NCBI GenBank assembly: GCA_014904845.1
Contig: MU119210.1
Span: 310,001 to 374,000, forward strand
DNA length: 64,000 bases
Direction: 5' to 3'
DNA from: Acephala macrosclerotiorum
Lineage: Eukaryota > Ascomycota > Leotiomycetes > Helotiales > Mollisiaceae
Every line of letters starts with the position of its first letter. Positions within the stretch are counted from its first letter, which is position 1. Below are positions 1-11,993 of the stretch, in pieces. The notes beneath the pieces were generated by a model that saw nothing but the letters and a program-made list of their open reading frames with translations, was not told the origin of the DNA and searched no databases. A program made the position numbers and the translations under genes.

Positions 1-270
1 TCGGGGTGAGAATCTGGAACAGCTACAAAACGTCATCCTTTGCGGGAGGGGCCTCTACAACGCTCCTTACCTACAAGCTAGGTGCCCATTCTAGCAAACT
101 TCGAGAACAATAGACGGAATTTGACGCTAAGCTCGTGTGTGATTTGGTAAAGCACTTTAACATTTTCAACGGATCTGAATTGTTTCCAACTCTGACTGTC
201 CTGTATCTGAAATTGTGTTTCCCCCACGTGTGAAACGGCTTCGAGGCACAATCTTTTCTTCATATTCATC

Positions 271-1596
271 ATGTATTGCCTGTATCTGACTGCGGCTCTC
301 GCTACCTTGCCAGCCGTTGTTATATCAGCACCACATGCTGTCACATGTCCGACGGCACCATCACCATTACCCAAAGCAGTGAGCTTCGACAAAGTCACCA
401 CGCTTCCAGAACCATTCCTTTACCTCAATAGCAAGGATCACGTCAAGACTAAGGAAGAATAGTTTATATGTCGTCAGCCAGAGATCATGCAATTTCTCCA
501 AGAGTACCAATTCGGATACTACCCCGACCATTCTCTTGAGACGGTAACTGCTACAAATCAGGAAAAACCTTGAGCGTCGTTATTGCTGTTGAATCTCCCA
601 AGGCAACAGTTGCCGATACAATCAATCTTCCAGGCGGCGCATCAGCCCCAAGTCCCGCTCCAGTCGTCATCTTGATTGGTGGAATGGACAATGCTGCGTA
701 TCCGGCGAAGGGAATTGCAGTTGTGACCTTCTACTATTCTACTATGGCAGCAGATAGCAATAGCAAGACTGGGTCCTTCTGGACCTTGTACAAAGGCAGA
801 GACGTCGGTATGCTACTCTTTTGGGAATTTGAATTCCTCTCATGCTGATTCAGTGGAGGAACTCTGCTTTCCCGGGCATGGGGCTTCCATCGTGTCCTTG
901 ATGGATTGACCATCGCAGCTCCCGATATTGACAACAAAAGAGTTGGTGTAGCGGGTTGCTCGCGTCTAGGGAAAGCAGCTCTTGCAGCAGGACTCTTCGA
1001 TCAACGAATCACCATGACCATGCCCATGAGTAGTGGGGTTCAGGGACTAGGACCATATCGATACCACGCGTTGAGCGGACAAGACGAAACTCTGGAAAAT
1101 TCCAAGTCCAGTGCGGGTTGGTGGAGTGGCAGTACGCTCGGGACCCTCGTATAACAGTCTGAGAGGCTGCCATACGATGCACACACCATTGCAGCAGCGA
1201 TTGCTCCAAGGGCTTTAATAATAGACCAGGGCAGATCTGGTGCATATACTAATAGCAAAAGCACTGCTATCCTAACATATCCCGCGGCGAAATTGGTATA
1301 TGACTTTGTTGGTTCGAATGGCACAACTTTCGCAGCAGGACAACCGAAGAGCATGATTGGTATGGCTTTGAGAGATGGAGGCCATCGCGGTAACTCGGGA
1401 TAGTGAGTGCTCCCTCGTTAATTCCGAAATGTTTTGTCGATTTGTTGGAACAGGAGGCTGACTGTCTAGTTCAAATGTCCTGCCATTTGTTCAAGAAGTT
1501 TTCTTTAAAACAGCAACGACAAGGAATTATGACGACCTCAACCCTTGGACAGCAATGACAACAGTATATCCGTGGTCCACGGACATACCAAAATAG
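271..1596 (+). pseudogene. Broken glucuronoyl methylesterase (CE15) gene
   Basis: Three reading-frame pieces together read as a fungal 4-O-methyl-glucuronoyl methylesterase, a secreted enzyme that cleaves lignin-glucuronoxylan ester links. The first piece (from 271) starts with a signal-peptide-like segment, MYCLYLTAALATLPAVV. A later piece has the CE15 nucleophile motif GCSRLGKA (about 956-979), preceded by AWGFHRVLDGLTI. Further on are DAHTIAAAIAPRALI and a GGHRGNSG stretch that fits the catalytic His region. The gene is broken in several places. An in-frame TAG lies at 460-462 where the family usually has Trp. The frame shifts near 555-570 (SGKTLSVVI continues in another frame). The possible intron at 808-853 does not restore frame. 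A TAA follows GTLV at about 1152. Gaps in similarity and the multiple lesions make a functional product unlikely. Family assignment is confident; exact lesion positions are approximate. Confidence 0.8.
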
Positions 1597-1774
1597 AAGA
1601 AGCTGGATCGTGGATCAACAATGCAGTCTTTGGTCGTCCTAAAGGTCATCGGACATTTGACAACGACCTTCTACCATCCGCCTAGTTGATGCCCCGAAGA
1701 GATCTTGTTTTTCCAATGTCTCCAGGACGTTAGTTAGGTTGAATCTTTGAAATGTAAGGCCTTTTACATAGCAA

Positions 1775-3402
1775 TTATGGCAGAGGACTTGTTCTGTTCA
1801 GAAAAGGAATTAATGGGTGCGTCTGTCTATCACTGGCAAGATAGAATGACTGAGCTTCCTCTTCTTCCAATTCGATGAGGCAGGAGCTTGCATCCTCATC
1901 CAAATTCTTATCATCGACAGTGTACTCTTCAGAGCGTCGCGCACGTAAAGCTCTGCGTGAGGACATCGGGGCCAAACGAGATCCGTAAGGATCAAAACCA
2001 AGCTGGTAAACCTCGAGCGATTCCTTGTCTCTCGGGACATTTGAAGTATATCCATTGTAACCCATAAGTTGTTGACCTCGAGCATAGACTTTATCGTTGA
2101 CCCCAACATATCTTAGCTGAGATGTCAAGCCTAGGTCTTCCATCGCACTTTGATGTTGTCGGAAGAATCTGGCCGCAACTCTCCTCTCGCTCATATTGGT
2201 CTCGCAAGTGGTTGTAAATATGCGGAGGCTGGAGAAGAGACGGAAGTTTATCATTTCGAATGTTATGTACCCGTCAGGGATCGACAACTCTTCGAGTTCG
2301 GGACACTCCCGGAGTACTTCGTGCCATCGTCCTTCGCCTTTTAGGTGAAGTACTCGCCAGTCGCACGTAAGTGCCGCAGTAGTCATACGATATTGAGGAT
2401 GTCTTCCGACAATACCTCAAATTCGTATAATGTTCGATTTCCGGGCCTTTCGGTGGTGAGATTTTGAACAAAAGAGTTGACCCCATGACAAACAAGATCC
2501 ACTGAAAACTTTCGCAGATTTGTGGCTTCTGAGAGCATGCTGCCATCGAAAACGGTCTCCGTCGGCGGATTAAAGAGCGATGTCTCTAGTATATCATTGA
2601 GGTAGTGGAAAGTATGTAGTTTGGAAAGGTCGGCCAGAGTCGAGAGTCGGTTCTGGGTATCATATTCATTAAGGTGTGGCAGCCTGATCATAAAATTCGG
2701 GCAAAGAGCTGGGTGTTTCAATTGCAGTCGAGGTCTTGGGCATCCACGGCTTTCTTGGGCCTTCTCAAAAGCCGATACTAGACGTGATAATGGATCTCCA
2801 TGAACGGGGTAGCGATTCGCGGCCTTTTCCCAAAGCGCACGACCCTTGAGACTAGGCGAATCCAAAAGTAACTTAGCTAGAGACGGGCTATATATGCTCC
2901 CTTTGTTGCACCAAAGATCCAGATATTAAAGGTTCTTGAACGGAGGAAGTCCAGTTATAGCATAATCTGCCGACACCATCAAGTGGGTGACGGAAGGATA
3001 ACAGAAGTGGTATCGTCATCAGGAAGTGTCCTTCAAGGTATGAGCAAAATTCCTAAGAGATTTAAATCTATATACGCACCAGACCTTGCAGGTCAATAAT
3101 CCAGTCATTTTCTCAAAAAGCTTCTCTAATACTTCGGTGGCAGGAGTGCACGATCTTGGTGTATATCCAAGGTCAAAGTGACGCACGAATCTTAGGTGAC
3201 TTTCGGATCCTAGCTCAGAGAGGTTCTTGCAATCGCGCAACCATGCCGCAATGTCTTTCATCGTGAAGACATTCCGATACAACACAGGTGTGAAGATATG
3301 ATTGAGGTGTTTGCTTGTCAGGCAGAGTGCTCGGTGGTCAGCCTTGCTCAGAAATAGGTCTGGGAAGACAAGCCAGATTTCGGCAGGGATTCGTGGGTCC
3401 AT
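1775..3402 (-). pseudogene. Broken F-box / LRR-like protein gene
   Basis: The minus-strand piece starting at 3402 opens with a typical fungal F-box (IPAEIWL...ADHRALCLTSKHLN), the module that docks substrate adaptors to SCF ubiquitin ligases. Downstream pieces (2865-2383 and 2386-1775) have the Leu-rich spacing expected of the C-terminal substrate-recognition region (for example CPELEELSIPDG). The pieces cannot be joined as they stand. Two stop codons follow LKDTS near 3013-3018. A TAA sits at 2926-2928 inside FKNL-YLDLW, where CAA would restore an LRR-like FKNLQYLDLW. The frame shifts at about 2386 between EDILNIV and MTTAALTCDW. An intron could remove the first stops, but it would not explain the TAA or the frameshift. 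It is therefore probably a recent pseudogene. Sequencing error is possible for the frameshift alone. Confidence 0.7.
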
Positions 3403-4086
3403 TTTCGCGTTTAGAAGGATCCGATGTTCTCAGGCCTTTAAGGTGGATGGGGACAAATTGAAGGAAGGAGTACTCCAGGACGGAGGTGTAGAAGGGCGAG
3501 GATCTGCCTGGCCAAAACGCGCTAGTCCTCTCGTACAAATTGTGCAACCACAGCAGGCCCAGTAACGAGCAGAAAAGGAGGCCAAGACAAGTTGCTTAAG
3601 GATAAAAAATACCTGGCATAGGTAGGGTGAGATTTTGAATGAAGTTTTTCGCATTTCTAGCAGAGATTCATTACTCTGAGGCGCCTTACTACGATACTCT
3701 ACTAGGACGTCATCGGTCGGTATCGGAAGGAAAGTGTCACTGTTGTAGTTTGCGGACAGGGCAGTCCTCGTCTATTTGCTCTTTCCATAACTGGAAGAGT
3801 GCAGAGAGGGCACATGCAAGAATAAGCAGGGGTTGACAAGTAGCCATTGCGGAGTCGAGAAAGAACATCCTGGACCCTCGACTATGTACCCAACCCCTTC
3901 GGAGCCTTTCTTCCTTCCAACTTTTCGTCTCATCACAACACTCGAAAGTTTCGCGGGGCAGAAGACCAACAAAAGACCAACAAAAGACCAACAAAAGACC
4001 AACAAAACACAAACCTCGCTTGCAAGCACATAGCTGCTGCTGCATCCCCACCACTCCCATACGTTCCGTCACTCTTTCGATAGCAT
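3403..4086. other. Intergenic stretch with a minisatellite
   Basis: This is the 5' flank of the broken F-box gene and the 3' flank of the broken SDR gene. No convincing coding frame was seen. The open frames here are shadows of an 11-bp tandem repeat at 3964-4007. Confidence 0.6.
3964..4007. repeat. 11-bp minisatellite, four copies
   Basis: Four perfect copies of GACCAACAAAA lie in a row. They create artificial open frames on both strands (VFCWSFVGLL-like on the minus strand), which should not be read as protein. Confidence 0.95.
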
Positions 4087-5317
4087 TCAGATCTTAAACT
4101 CCTGCCCAACAGGCTTCTCACTCAACCTCCACAACTTTTCTGCGCTCCCCGGATCTGTCGTATAGTCCACCGTATCAAATGGTTGGCAATTCCTCAAGAA
4201 TAATCCAGATCTCCCTGATATCATCATCAGTTCTCTCCCACCCAAAAGTTTCTACCAGGAGGCCGAGAACTCACCGTCGAACTTAGGATCCAAAGCAACA
4301 ACAACAAGTGTACTAGCAGCCTTCTCAAGCGTCATCTCATCTTCTTCTATTGCCCCAGATGGAGGTTGCTGGCCGTTATATTTCTTCTCGAGAATTTTGA
4401 GGACTTCGCTGAATGCTGCGGGTCCATCGCCCTGGGTATGGACGTAGAGTGGAGTTTGAGGCACTGTGTACTGTTAGTGAAAAAGGCTGAACTGGAATTT
4501 TAGGGTTTGATGCTTACTCCCAGGTTGCAAAGCAAAACAATCAATGCCCTTGCTTTTCAGATGCGAAGCAAGATACGTGTTGAACAACACATTTGCAGTT
4601 TTGGAGCTGCCATACGCCAACCAAGGATGGTAGCTCTTCCCATCCTAACTCACACGTCAGCAAACACTTCCTTACCGCAGTAGATCGACTTACATCCCAA
4701 TTAGCATCCTCCAAACGAACATCACTCAACAAATACCCCGTACTTGACACATTCACAATTCTCGCATGTCCACCAGCAGCCAATACCCTCTCCAGCAACA
4801 AATTCGTCCAAAGGAAATGGCCGACGTGATTCTGCACCAAGTCAGCTTCCCACCTTTCCCCTCGCGTCGAGGAAGCATCCTATCGTCCCAAACTGCATTT
4901 CAATCCCTGTTTCGTCTTCGTGTATGGCATCGTACACATAACCCCTGCATTGTTGATCAGGTAGTCAATTTCCTGCCCTTCCTCCCTATTCAGAATATCT
5001 TTCGCAGCTTTTCTGACAGACTCTAGATCCGAGAGATCTAGTTCTATGAATATGGTCTTGATGCTTGGATCAATACTCTTGATCTCGTCAATAACAGTCT
5101 GTGTTTTGGCGAGGAAGAGGGTCTTGGGTTTGCCGTATGCGAGGGCGATGGCTGTTGCGGCGCCGATGCCACCGGCGCTAGTGCCGGTGATTACGACTTC
5201 AAAGCGTTAGTTGTTTTTGGTGGATTGGGAATGGGGAGACTGACAAGTTTTGCCTTCACTGCGGGAGATGCAGGCTTTGGCTACTTTTTCACCGGTTGTG
5301 CGTTGGTGGAAGGCCAT
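4087..5317 (-). pseudogene. Damaged short-chain dehydrogenase/reductase (SDR)
   Basis: This is a minus-strand gene of the NAD(P)-dependent SDR family. The spliced reading gives an N-terminal cofactor motif TGTSAGGIG, then YLINNAGVM, NHVGHFLWTNLLL, the catalytic-Ser region IVNVSSTGY and the active-site YGSSK, followed by ...FALQPG. It ends ...LWRLSEKPVGQEFKI with its stop at 4087-4089. Introns with good GT..AG signals remain near 5190-5245, 4640-4690, 4460-4515 and 4210-4270. Two lesions are visible. The frame changes between PYTKTKQG and IEMQFG (about 4895-4910). The next intron should start right after QFGT, but reads ATAGGA instead of GTAGGA at 4883, while its acceptor (just before NHVGHF) is intact. 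The second lesion is a G-to-A change at a splice donor. The family is certain; the pseudogene status is likely unless the frame break is an assembly error. Confidence 0.75.
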
Positions 5318-6581
5318 TTTAATGCTTGCTGTTGAGTGAGCAACTTGAAGAGGTCAAGCGGAACTACTAATGAATTTGTCTTTTGAATAATAGAGACTCC
5401 AGTGAAGGGGTGGGGTATTTATCCTCCATGCTTCGAAGAAATTATTCACCTTCGAGGCTTTGGATTACCCTAACCGGCGCTCAACCGTCACGCACAGCGG
5501 AACAAATCAGCCAAACCCTCTTTAACGTCAATGCCATGGCATCGAGATCCTCAATGCGCGGCATCAGATCATCACCGTACTTTGCATCCTCACTCAAGCC
5601 TATAAAGCCCATGCTTTCATCTTGCCATCCAGAGCAGCGAGGATATACCATCCCTAGCGTCATGCAAGACAACGGATATCGTTAGACTAAACCCGAGCCT
5701 TGCACAAGTTCCATTATGACAAAGCTGGACTTATGGTTGTTGCCAGGAAAGGGTATAGCTTCCTGCTGTGTAACTCTACATGTGTGATTATTCAAGAGAT
5801 TTGGCAGTGGCCGATGAACAATGTCAAAGGAGCAGGACAAAGGAAATGCATTGTCTGCAAAGTAAGCGTACCTCAAGATTTGAAATCGAAGAGAACTTAG
5901 TGCACGAGATTGAAGTTAATATTCCTCACTTGAGAGTACTTTGGCGTCATTTTCTGGTCACCAAAAGGGAAAGGATAATTGTCAGGGGGCATTTTTCTAT
6001 TGGTGTGTGTACGTCTCGTTATGTACCGAATCCATCCTCTACTGCGAATCGTGCGATATCCTAGCAATGCCAGCGAGCGCAACGAATCCCTTGCAATATG
6101 AACTCATTAACTTCTTTTCATCTCATCTACCACCCATGACCTCAAATTTACGCATCCCATGGCGCCATCCATCCATCTTCGACCATCGCCTGGCATGAAT
6201 CACCAAATCCGCTTCTGTACACATCCCTTCTTCGTCCTCTGCAAAACAGATCGTGTGCAAATAAAATTAGGTAAACCCGCGCTGCATAGCAATCAAGCCA
6301 AGCCAAGCGCCAGAACACCATGGGGGGAAATGTGGTATCTCGTGAAAAGCAGAAAAAATCGCCGCACGCACGTAACAGAATTACAAAAAAGGAAGGAAAT
6401 GGTCTAGCAGACATGCAGACTCCCGCCGCCCAGATCCCTCGTCGCGTATAGGTATTTTAAAAGTATGTGCCGGAAAGGGGGGGGGAAAAGAAACATCAAA
6501 AATCGTGACGGCCGTGGAAGATTATAAGTCGTGATGAATAACGAAGATGCAAAGGTCGTGAAGAGAGGTAGTATGACTGGT
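5318..6581. other. Intergenic, no gene recognised
   Basis: The sequence between the SDR start and the kinesin stop was read in six frames. Short open frames (for example 5481-5672 minus and 5383-5685 plus) have no start context, family resemblance or splice continuation. A poly-G run lies near 6478-6484 in the likely kinesin 3' flank. Confidence 0.5.
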
Positions 6582-9500
6582 TTAGAAACAGTTCAAACTT
6601 CCCTTCTTCTTCTTTTTGCTGATCGCATTCATCCTCTCCTCGAGGTGAGCTCGGGCGATTTCTGCATCGCGTCGCTTCTTTCGCTCCTCCTCAACTTGTT
6701 GCATGCTCCATCTATTCTCCTTATCCATGCCACTAGTTCGTTCTCTCTCCTTGGACTCTTTGAGCTCCAATTCAAGGTCGCCTGCGCGGCGTCTCCAAGC
6801 CTCGACCTCGGCCTTCATCTTGTTGCTCTGTCTCTCTAGGTCTGTCAGAGCTTCTTCAAGAGTAGTGGTAAGCTGCTTTTCGGCGAAGAGATGCTTCTCA
6901 ATTGTACGAATACGGGCCTCTTGATCTTCTTGAATTTGGCTAACAGCAAGGTCTTTACTGCTAGGGCGATTGGACTGAGTAGGAGTTTGAGGAACTGGGA
7001 TCGAAGCTGCATGGCCAGTTGGTGACACAGCTGATGCGATGCTTCCAGGTAAGGGTGGGAGTGGGATTGCTGGAGGAGGTGATGGCAAGGATGCAACAGA
7101 TGCGGATTTGCGGAGGTGAGAAGTTGTCGAGTTCGAACGCTTGGGATCGTTTGATACTTCGTCGAGTTTGGCCTGAAATTGTCAGTAAAATTCACAAACC
7201 GGTTTATGCTGGAGCTTACCTGGAGAGCGGCAAATTCTTCCTTGATTGCCTCGAGCTCAGACTGAGCAGCAGCCTTAGCAGTATTTGCTTCTTCGAGCTG
7301 AGCATTGCGCTCAGTTTGCAAAGTAGAGAGACGATTGTTAGCGATCTGGTGCTGATCGAAGTTCGACGCTAGTTGGTCTTCAAGTTCCTCGACCAATCGA
7401 GAGTTTTTCTTGTTCTTCGTCTCAAGGTCCGACATTTCCTTCTTCAAAGCTGCCAGCTGCTCGGCAACTGTAGCATTCTCGTTCTTCAGTCGAGCCCCAT
7501 CGGCGGTCTGAACCAGCAAGTCAGCAAGCTCGGCCTTTACTGTCTCAAGCTCCTTCATGACAGTGTCATTGATTGCAGAAAGTTCAATCACATGCTGCTC
7601 CATCTCGCCCCTCTTCTTGGTTTCCTCAGCCAAAGCCTTCTGGTCAGCAAGAAGGTCGGTAATCCGCTCTTGCAGCTTTTCGGTGCTGACATCAAGGCCA
7701 AGTGCAAAGGCAACTTGGGTAGCAATCTTGGTAAGATCATCGCGAGCTTCAGCAAGCTGAGCCTGGAGTTCTTGAGTGCTTTGTTGGTGTTTGGAAACTA
7801 GCTCAGCCATTTGAGCTTCATGATCGGTACTAGCAGCAAGATGAGTAGCCTTGAGCCCCTCGATTTCCTTGGCGTGATTGGCGTGCAGGAGATTCAATCC
7901 ATCTTGATGAGTCTTGACGATTGTCTCATGCTCCGAGATCTGTTGCTCAAGTCTACCAATGAGCTCCTTATGTGTGTCAATCTCAGCGGCTGAAAGGTCC
8001 CTTGATTTGGTCATCTCATCCAATTGATCTCGAGATATAGCATGAGCTTGTTCGAGTTCGACTACACGGGAAGCATTGGCGGTGAGGGCAGCCTTGTGCT
8101 CGTCAATTTCCTTTTGAAGACTGCTGACAATCGCACTTTCGTCACCAGTGTCTCTAACCTTCTGTTGCTCGGTGATGTCAGTCAATTGGCGTTCCAGGTC
8201 GGAGACGGTCGCCAAGAGGTTCTTCTCGGAAGCTTCCATGGACTTGAGAGCGGTCTGGTGTCGTTCTTCCCAGTTGGCGAGTTCGGTCTCCAATTCTGCG
8301 ATTTTCTTGTCTTGGACTTCCTTTTGATCACCACGCTCGGCAAGAGCCTTATCGCCATTTGTGGCAGCAGAGACATGTGCCTCAATTGAAGATCGGAGGC
8401 TTTCCAACTCAGCTATCAGTTCAGCTTCGCGAGCTGCATGGCTGTCATGAAGCTCTCTCATCTGGCTTTCACTCTGCATAAGCTGCTCACGCATGGTCGC
8501 TACCACTGACATATCCATTGGCGACGCCTTCATGCTTGAACGTTCGCGAGTAAGACCAGAGATAATTGTCATCTTAGTTTCCATCTCCTTCTTCACCGAG
8601 GTGATTTCTGATTCCAATTCTTGGACGCGCTCGGAACGAGAGTGCAATTCGTGCATCGCAGTGTTGAGGTTGAGCTCGAAGTTGGCCATAAGATCGGGGC
8701 TGGATTCGAAGTTCTCGGTAGCAATGTTTCGCAGCGATGCAAACGCTCTGTGCGCCTTATCGACCATCATGACCGTCTGGCTTGACTTGCGGCGAATGAC
8801 AGGAGTAGTTGAGCGTGGGGATGAAGCTTCAGCCTGAACCATCTTTGCTTTGGACACCTCTGCCTTGAGCTCTTCAACCAAGTCGAGGGCGTCTGTGTGC
8901 TGTTCTTCTAATTGAGCATATTTCTCAGCTAGTGCTTTCTGAGCTTGCTCTTTCTCTTCTGCGAGCTTGCGCAGATTCTCTACCTCCACCGCAATAGTCT
9001 CGTCATTGGCAGCTTCCTTTACCACGTCCCCTGACTCCGACTTCTTGTTCGCGGCTTCAGCATCAGATATTTCCATAGTACTGGGCAACTCCCCAACTGA
9101 GGACAATTCCGATGAGAGCGATCGCGAGGATGAGTAGTGTCCTCCATCCTTTAGCTCGTTCACCCTCGCGTCTGCTAAAAAAGAGGTAGGCCCTGTCTCG
9201 ATCGGTGATGATACAGACAAGATTGAATCGCGGGGACCTGGGTGACGGGCTTCGTCAACAGCGTCCTGAAGCTCTGCCAATGTGCGGAGCGCCTCCTCGT
9301 ATTTTGCGGAGAGAAGGTCAAATTCGTTGACAGTGGACTCGTGCTCCACACGGAGGTCGAAAAGTTCTTGGGTGACATTCTCCAATTTGTCCTCCACGAA
9401 CTTGGACTGCGCAGGGCTTTGAGGAGGATATGGGTGGTTTGCTGGCTCGAGAGATCTCTTCGACTCGTCAGCCTCGATGGGCTCACCATTATCCTCAGGG

Positions 9501-11993
9501 CCATCGACTTCACGGCGGCGAACCTCCTCTGAGCTCACAGCCGGCGCATATTCATCCTCTCCCTCTTCGGTCTCGAGAATGACATCCTTGTGGCTGCGCC
9601 TGCTAGCAAGGCTCTGTTGTCGAGAGTGATCGAAGACGGCGCGCTTGCCATTGACAAAGCTTGTCTCAACTTCGGCATTCTTCCCGTCCTGCTGAATATG
9701 ATCTAGCTCGTAGAGAAGATTGTCCAACTTGCCTAGGCTGCGTTGCCGCTCCACAACATGCTCCAGGCGATCAATTTCTCGCTGCATGAGCTCGGCATCT
9801 TGGTCCGCCTCAGCAAGTCGCTCCTCGAGGGTGGAGATGTAATCTTCGCATGCTGCTTCGTTTTCACGGACACGAGCAATTTCCTTTCGAAGCTCCATTA
9901 CGATGGCTGAGTTCTTCTCCTCACCCGATGTGTGCCCATCGAGTTTGGCTTCAAGATCATAGAGATAATTTTCAGTACTTGCCTCTCTGTCAATCAGCTT
10001 CTGTAAGCGAGCTTGGAGCTGATTGTTCATGGTCTCAATGTAAGCGCACTTCGTTTCTTTTTCCAGAAGGACCGTCTCACAATTCGACAGGGAGCTTCGC
10101 GTGCTCGACAGAGATTGCTCCAGGGTCTGAATCGTCTTCTCATATTCCAGGACCACCTGCTCAACTGCTTCGGCAAAAGAGTTGGAACGCTTCAATCTTT
10201 CGGTTGCGCTGTCGCCCAATGTATTCTCGAAAGCTTGATTGTCGGCAAGTTCGCTATCTCGTGCCTTTGCCATCTCAGAAATAAGTTTTGCATGACGCTG
10301 GCTGAGAGCTGTGTAATTTTCCTGGGTGTCGAGGAGTTGATTCTGTAGCTCCATCTCTCGTTCGTTTTGTCGCTCGGGCCTCTCGATGGTTGCATGACTA
10401 CGGCGATCACCTCCGCGCTCGGTGCTTCGGATCTGCTCTCGAAGGAACGCAACCTCTGCCTTCAGACGCTCAATCAGCGCATGCTTGTCAGTCTCATCTG
10501 ACGTTTGCTGAATTCTAGGCTTGCTCTGAATGGCACGGGCCCGCTGTGCGTACTGCACGGTATTCAACGTTTCGCTGAGATGGAACTCAGCCGGCGTCAC
10601 GCAAGCAATCATATACGTAATTGCGTTCCCACCTAACGAATCTTGGAGAAGTCGTGTGAGCTTTGAGTCGCGATATGAGACGTGAGAACCAGCCTGGCGA
10701 GATGACAGTTGTGAGATGACTTTGCCGAGGCTTGCAAGACCCGCATTGATTGATATCCCCTCCTTCGCACGTTCACCCTGTGCACCAGTATTCTTAAGTC
10801 TTTCACTGCCGGCCAAATCAACAAAGTGAAGTTTGCTGTCGATTGTGACCATGGTGTCCGCGCCAGTCATTGCTTCCAAAGGTACCGAAAATCGCTTTTG
10901 TTGTTGTCCTTGTTCGGTCTGGTATTTGCTCTTGCGCTGCACCAGGTTGAGACTGAAGACAGCATGTGATCGAGAGGATTTCGCATTGATGGCAGTAGAG
11001 TCAGTTTGGCGAATCATGGAGCCGAAATTGAGGGCGTTCATCAAATCCTCCACAGAGTTGATCTCGACTTGGTGCAACCCGGTCAAGAGGATGTGTCCCT
11101 TGACATCTTCCCGAATCGTTACATTGCCCCTCTCTCCCACGGGCACACCTTCGGGGACCAGAAGATCGCGAAGTTGCTCATTGTAGATCTCGACATAGGT
11201 CGCCTTCAGTGTCCAATTCTTCTCGATATTCTTTGCCAGCATAGCCGCAGAGTTTGCTGAGTATCTAGTTGGAGTTCGTAATCCAGACATCGAATTTCGA
11301 TTGCTCTGTCGGGGTCCTTCAAGTTTCTCGAATAGGGCTGTACCAGCACGTGGGATGACACCTAGTACAACAGTTACATTAGCTTCCGCATGCCCTGAAT
11401 GTGACACCAAATGTGGCGGAAAGGAAATAATTTGTAGCGTGTGCTTACCCATAACATCCATGTTGCCCTGATCCAGTGGTCCAGAAGTTCCCATAGTATA
11501 TGACTTTCCAGCACCGGATTGACCATATGCCAACATAGAGACGTTGTATCCCTGTACGAACGAGCTGACACTTTCGACGAGATATTCCCAAATTCCCTCT
11601 TGGTTGACATCCTCGCCAAATACTTTGTCGAACACAAAGAGCTTCTTTCCTTGGGGAGAATCGATAGCCAGGCCTGTCGGAGAGGTGACTTGGACCATCG
11701 ATCGTTGGAAACGTTGGGGAATAAGTTCAAATCCGGGATCTGATGGCTTGAGTGGAGGCCGCACGCGAACAGCTGCATGGCAAATAAGTATGTCTCTGTT
11801 TACTGCAGGAGGATTTGTGATATGACATACCAACTTTGACAGAAGTTTTACCATCTTCGTCCGAGGCTCTACTGCCTCCGCCGCCTTTGCTCGCCATGCT
11901 CAATCTGCTGTTTGTCCTAGGAGCAGGTCGCACCATCACACTCACCGGCCGAGGACGGTCGCCCAGAGGCGATCCTGGCGGAGAGCTTGCCAT
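6582..11993 (-). CDS. Large kinesin motor protein (kinesin-4/KIF4-like)
   Basis: This is a plus-end-type microtubule motor. Four exons are proposed: 11993-11831, 11772-11449, 11361-7220 and 7172-6582. They total 5220 nt, giving 1739 residues. The 87-nt second intron is in frame without stops, so an unspliced reading hides it; splicing restores NMDVMGVIPRAG. The motor head (about residues 55-450) has the P-loop GQSGAGKS (about 138-145), switch I NAKSSRSH and switch II VDLAGSERLKNTG. After the neck come about 1000 residues of heptad-rich coiled coil (10,400 down to 7,220), then a Pro-rich linker PSPPPAIPLPPLPGS and a final coiled coil ending in a Lys run (ISKKKKKG). The GQSGAGKSYTMG variant of the P-loop and the very long stalk suggest a kinesin-4 (KIF4/KIF21) relative, but subfamily is inferred without a tree. 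The start at 11993 is chosen because the exon reads MASSPPGSPLGDRPRPVSV and joins smoothly to VAVRVRPP. Confidence 0.92.

Noticed and set aside
3737..4121. Overlapping minus-strand frames rich in FCWSFVGLL
   Set aside because: They are translations of the 11-bp tandem repeat and do not indicate a membrane protein.
6703..10348. Many long plus-strand frames opposite the kinesin stalk
   Set aside because: Antisense shadows caused by the codon bias of the coiled-coil region.
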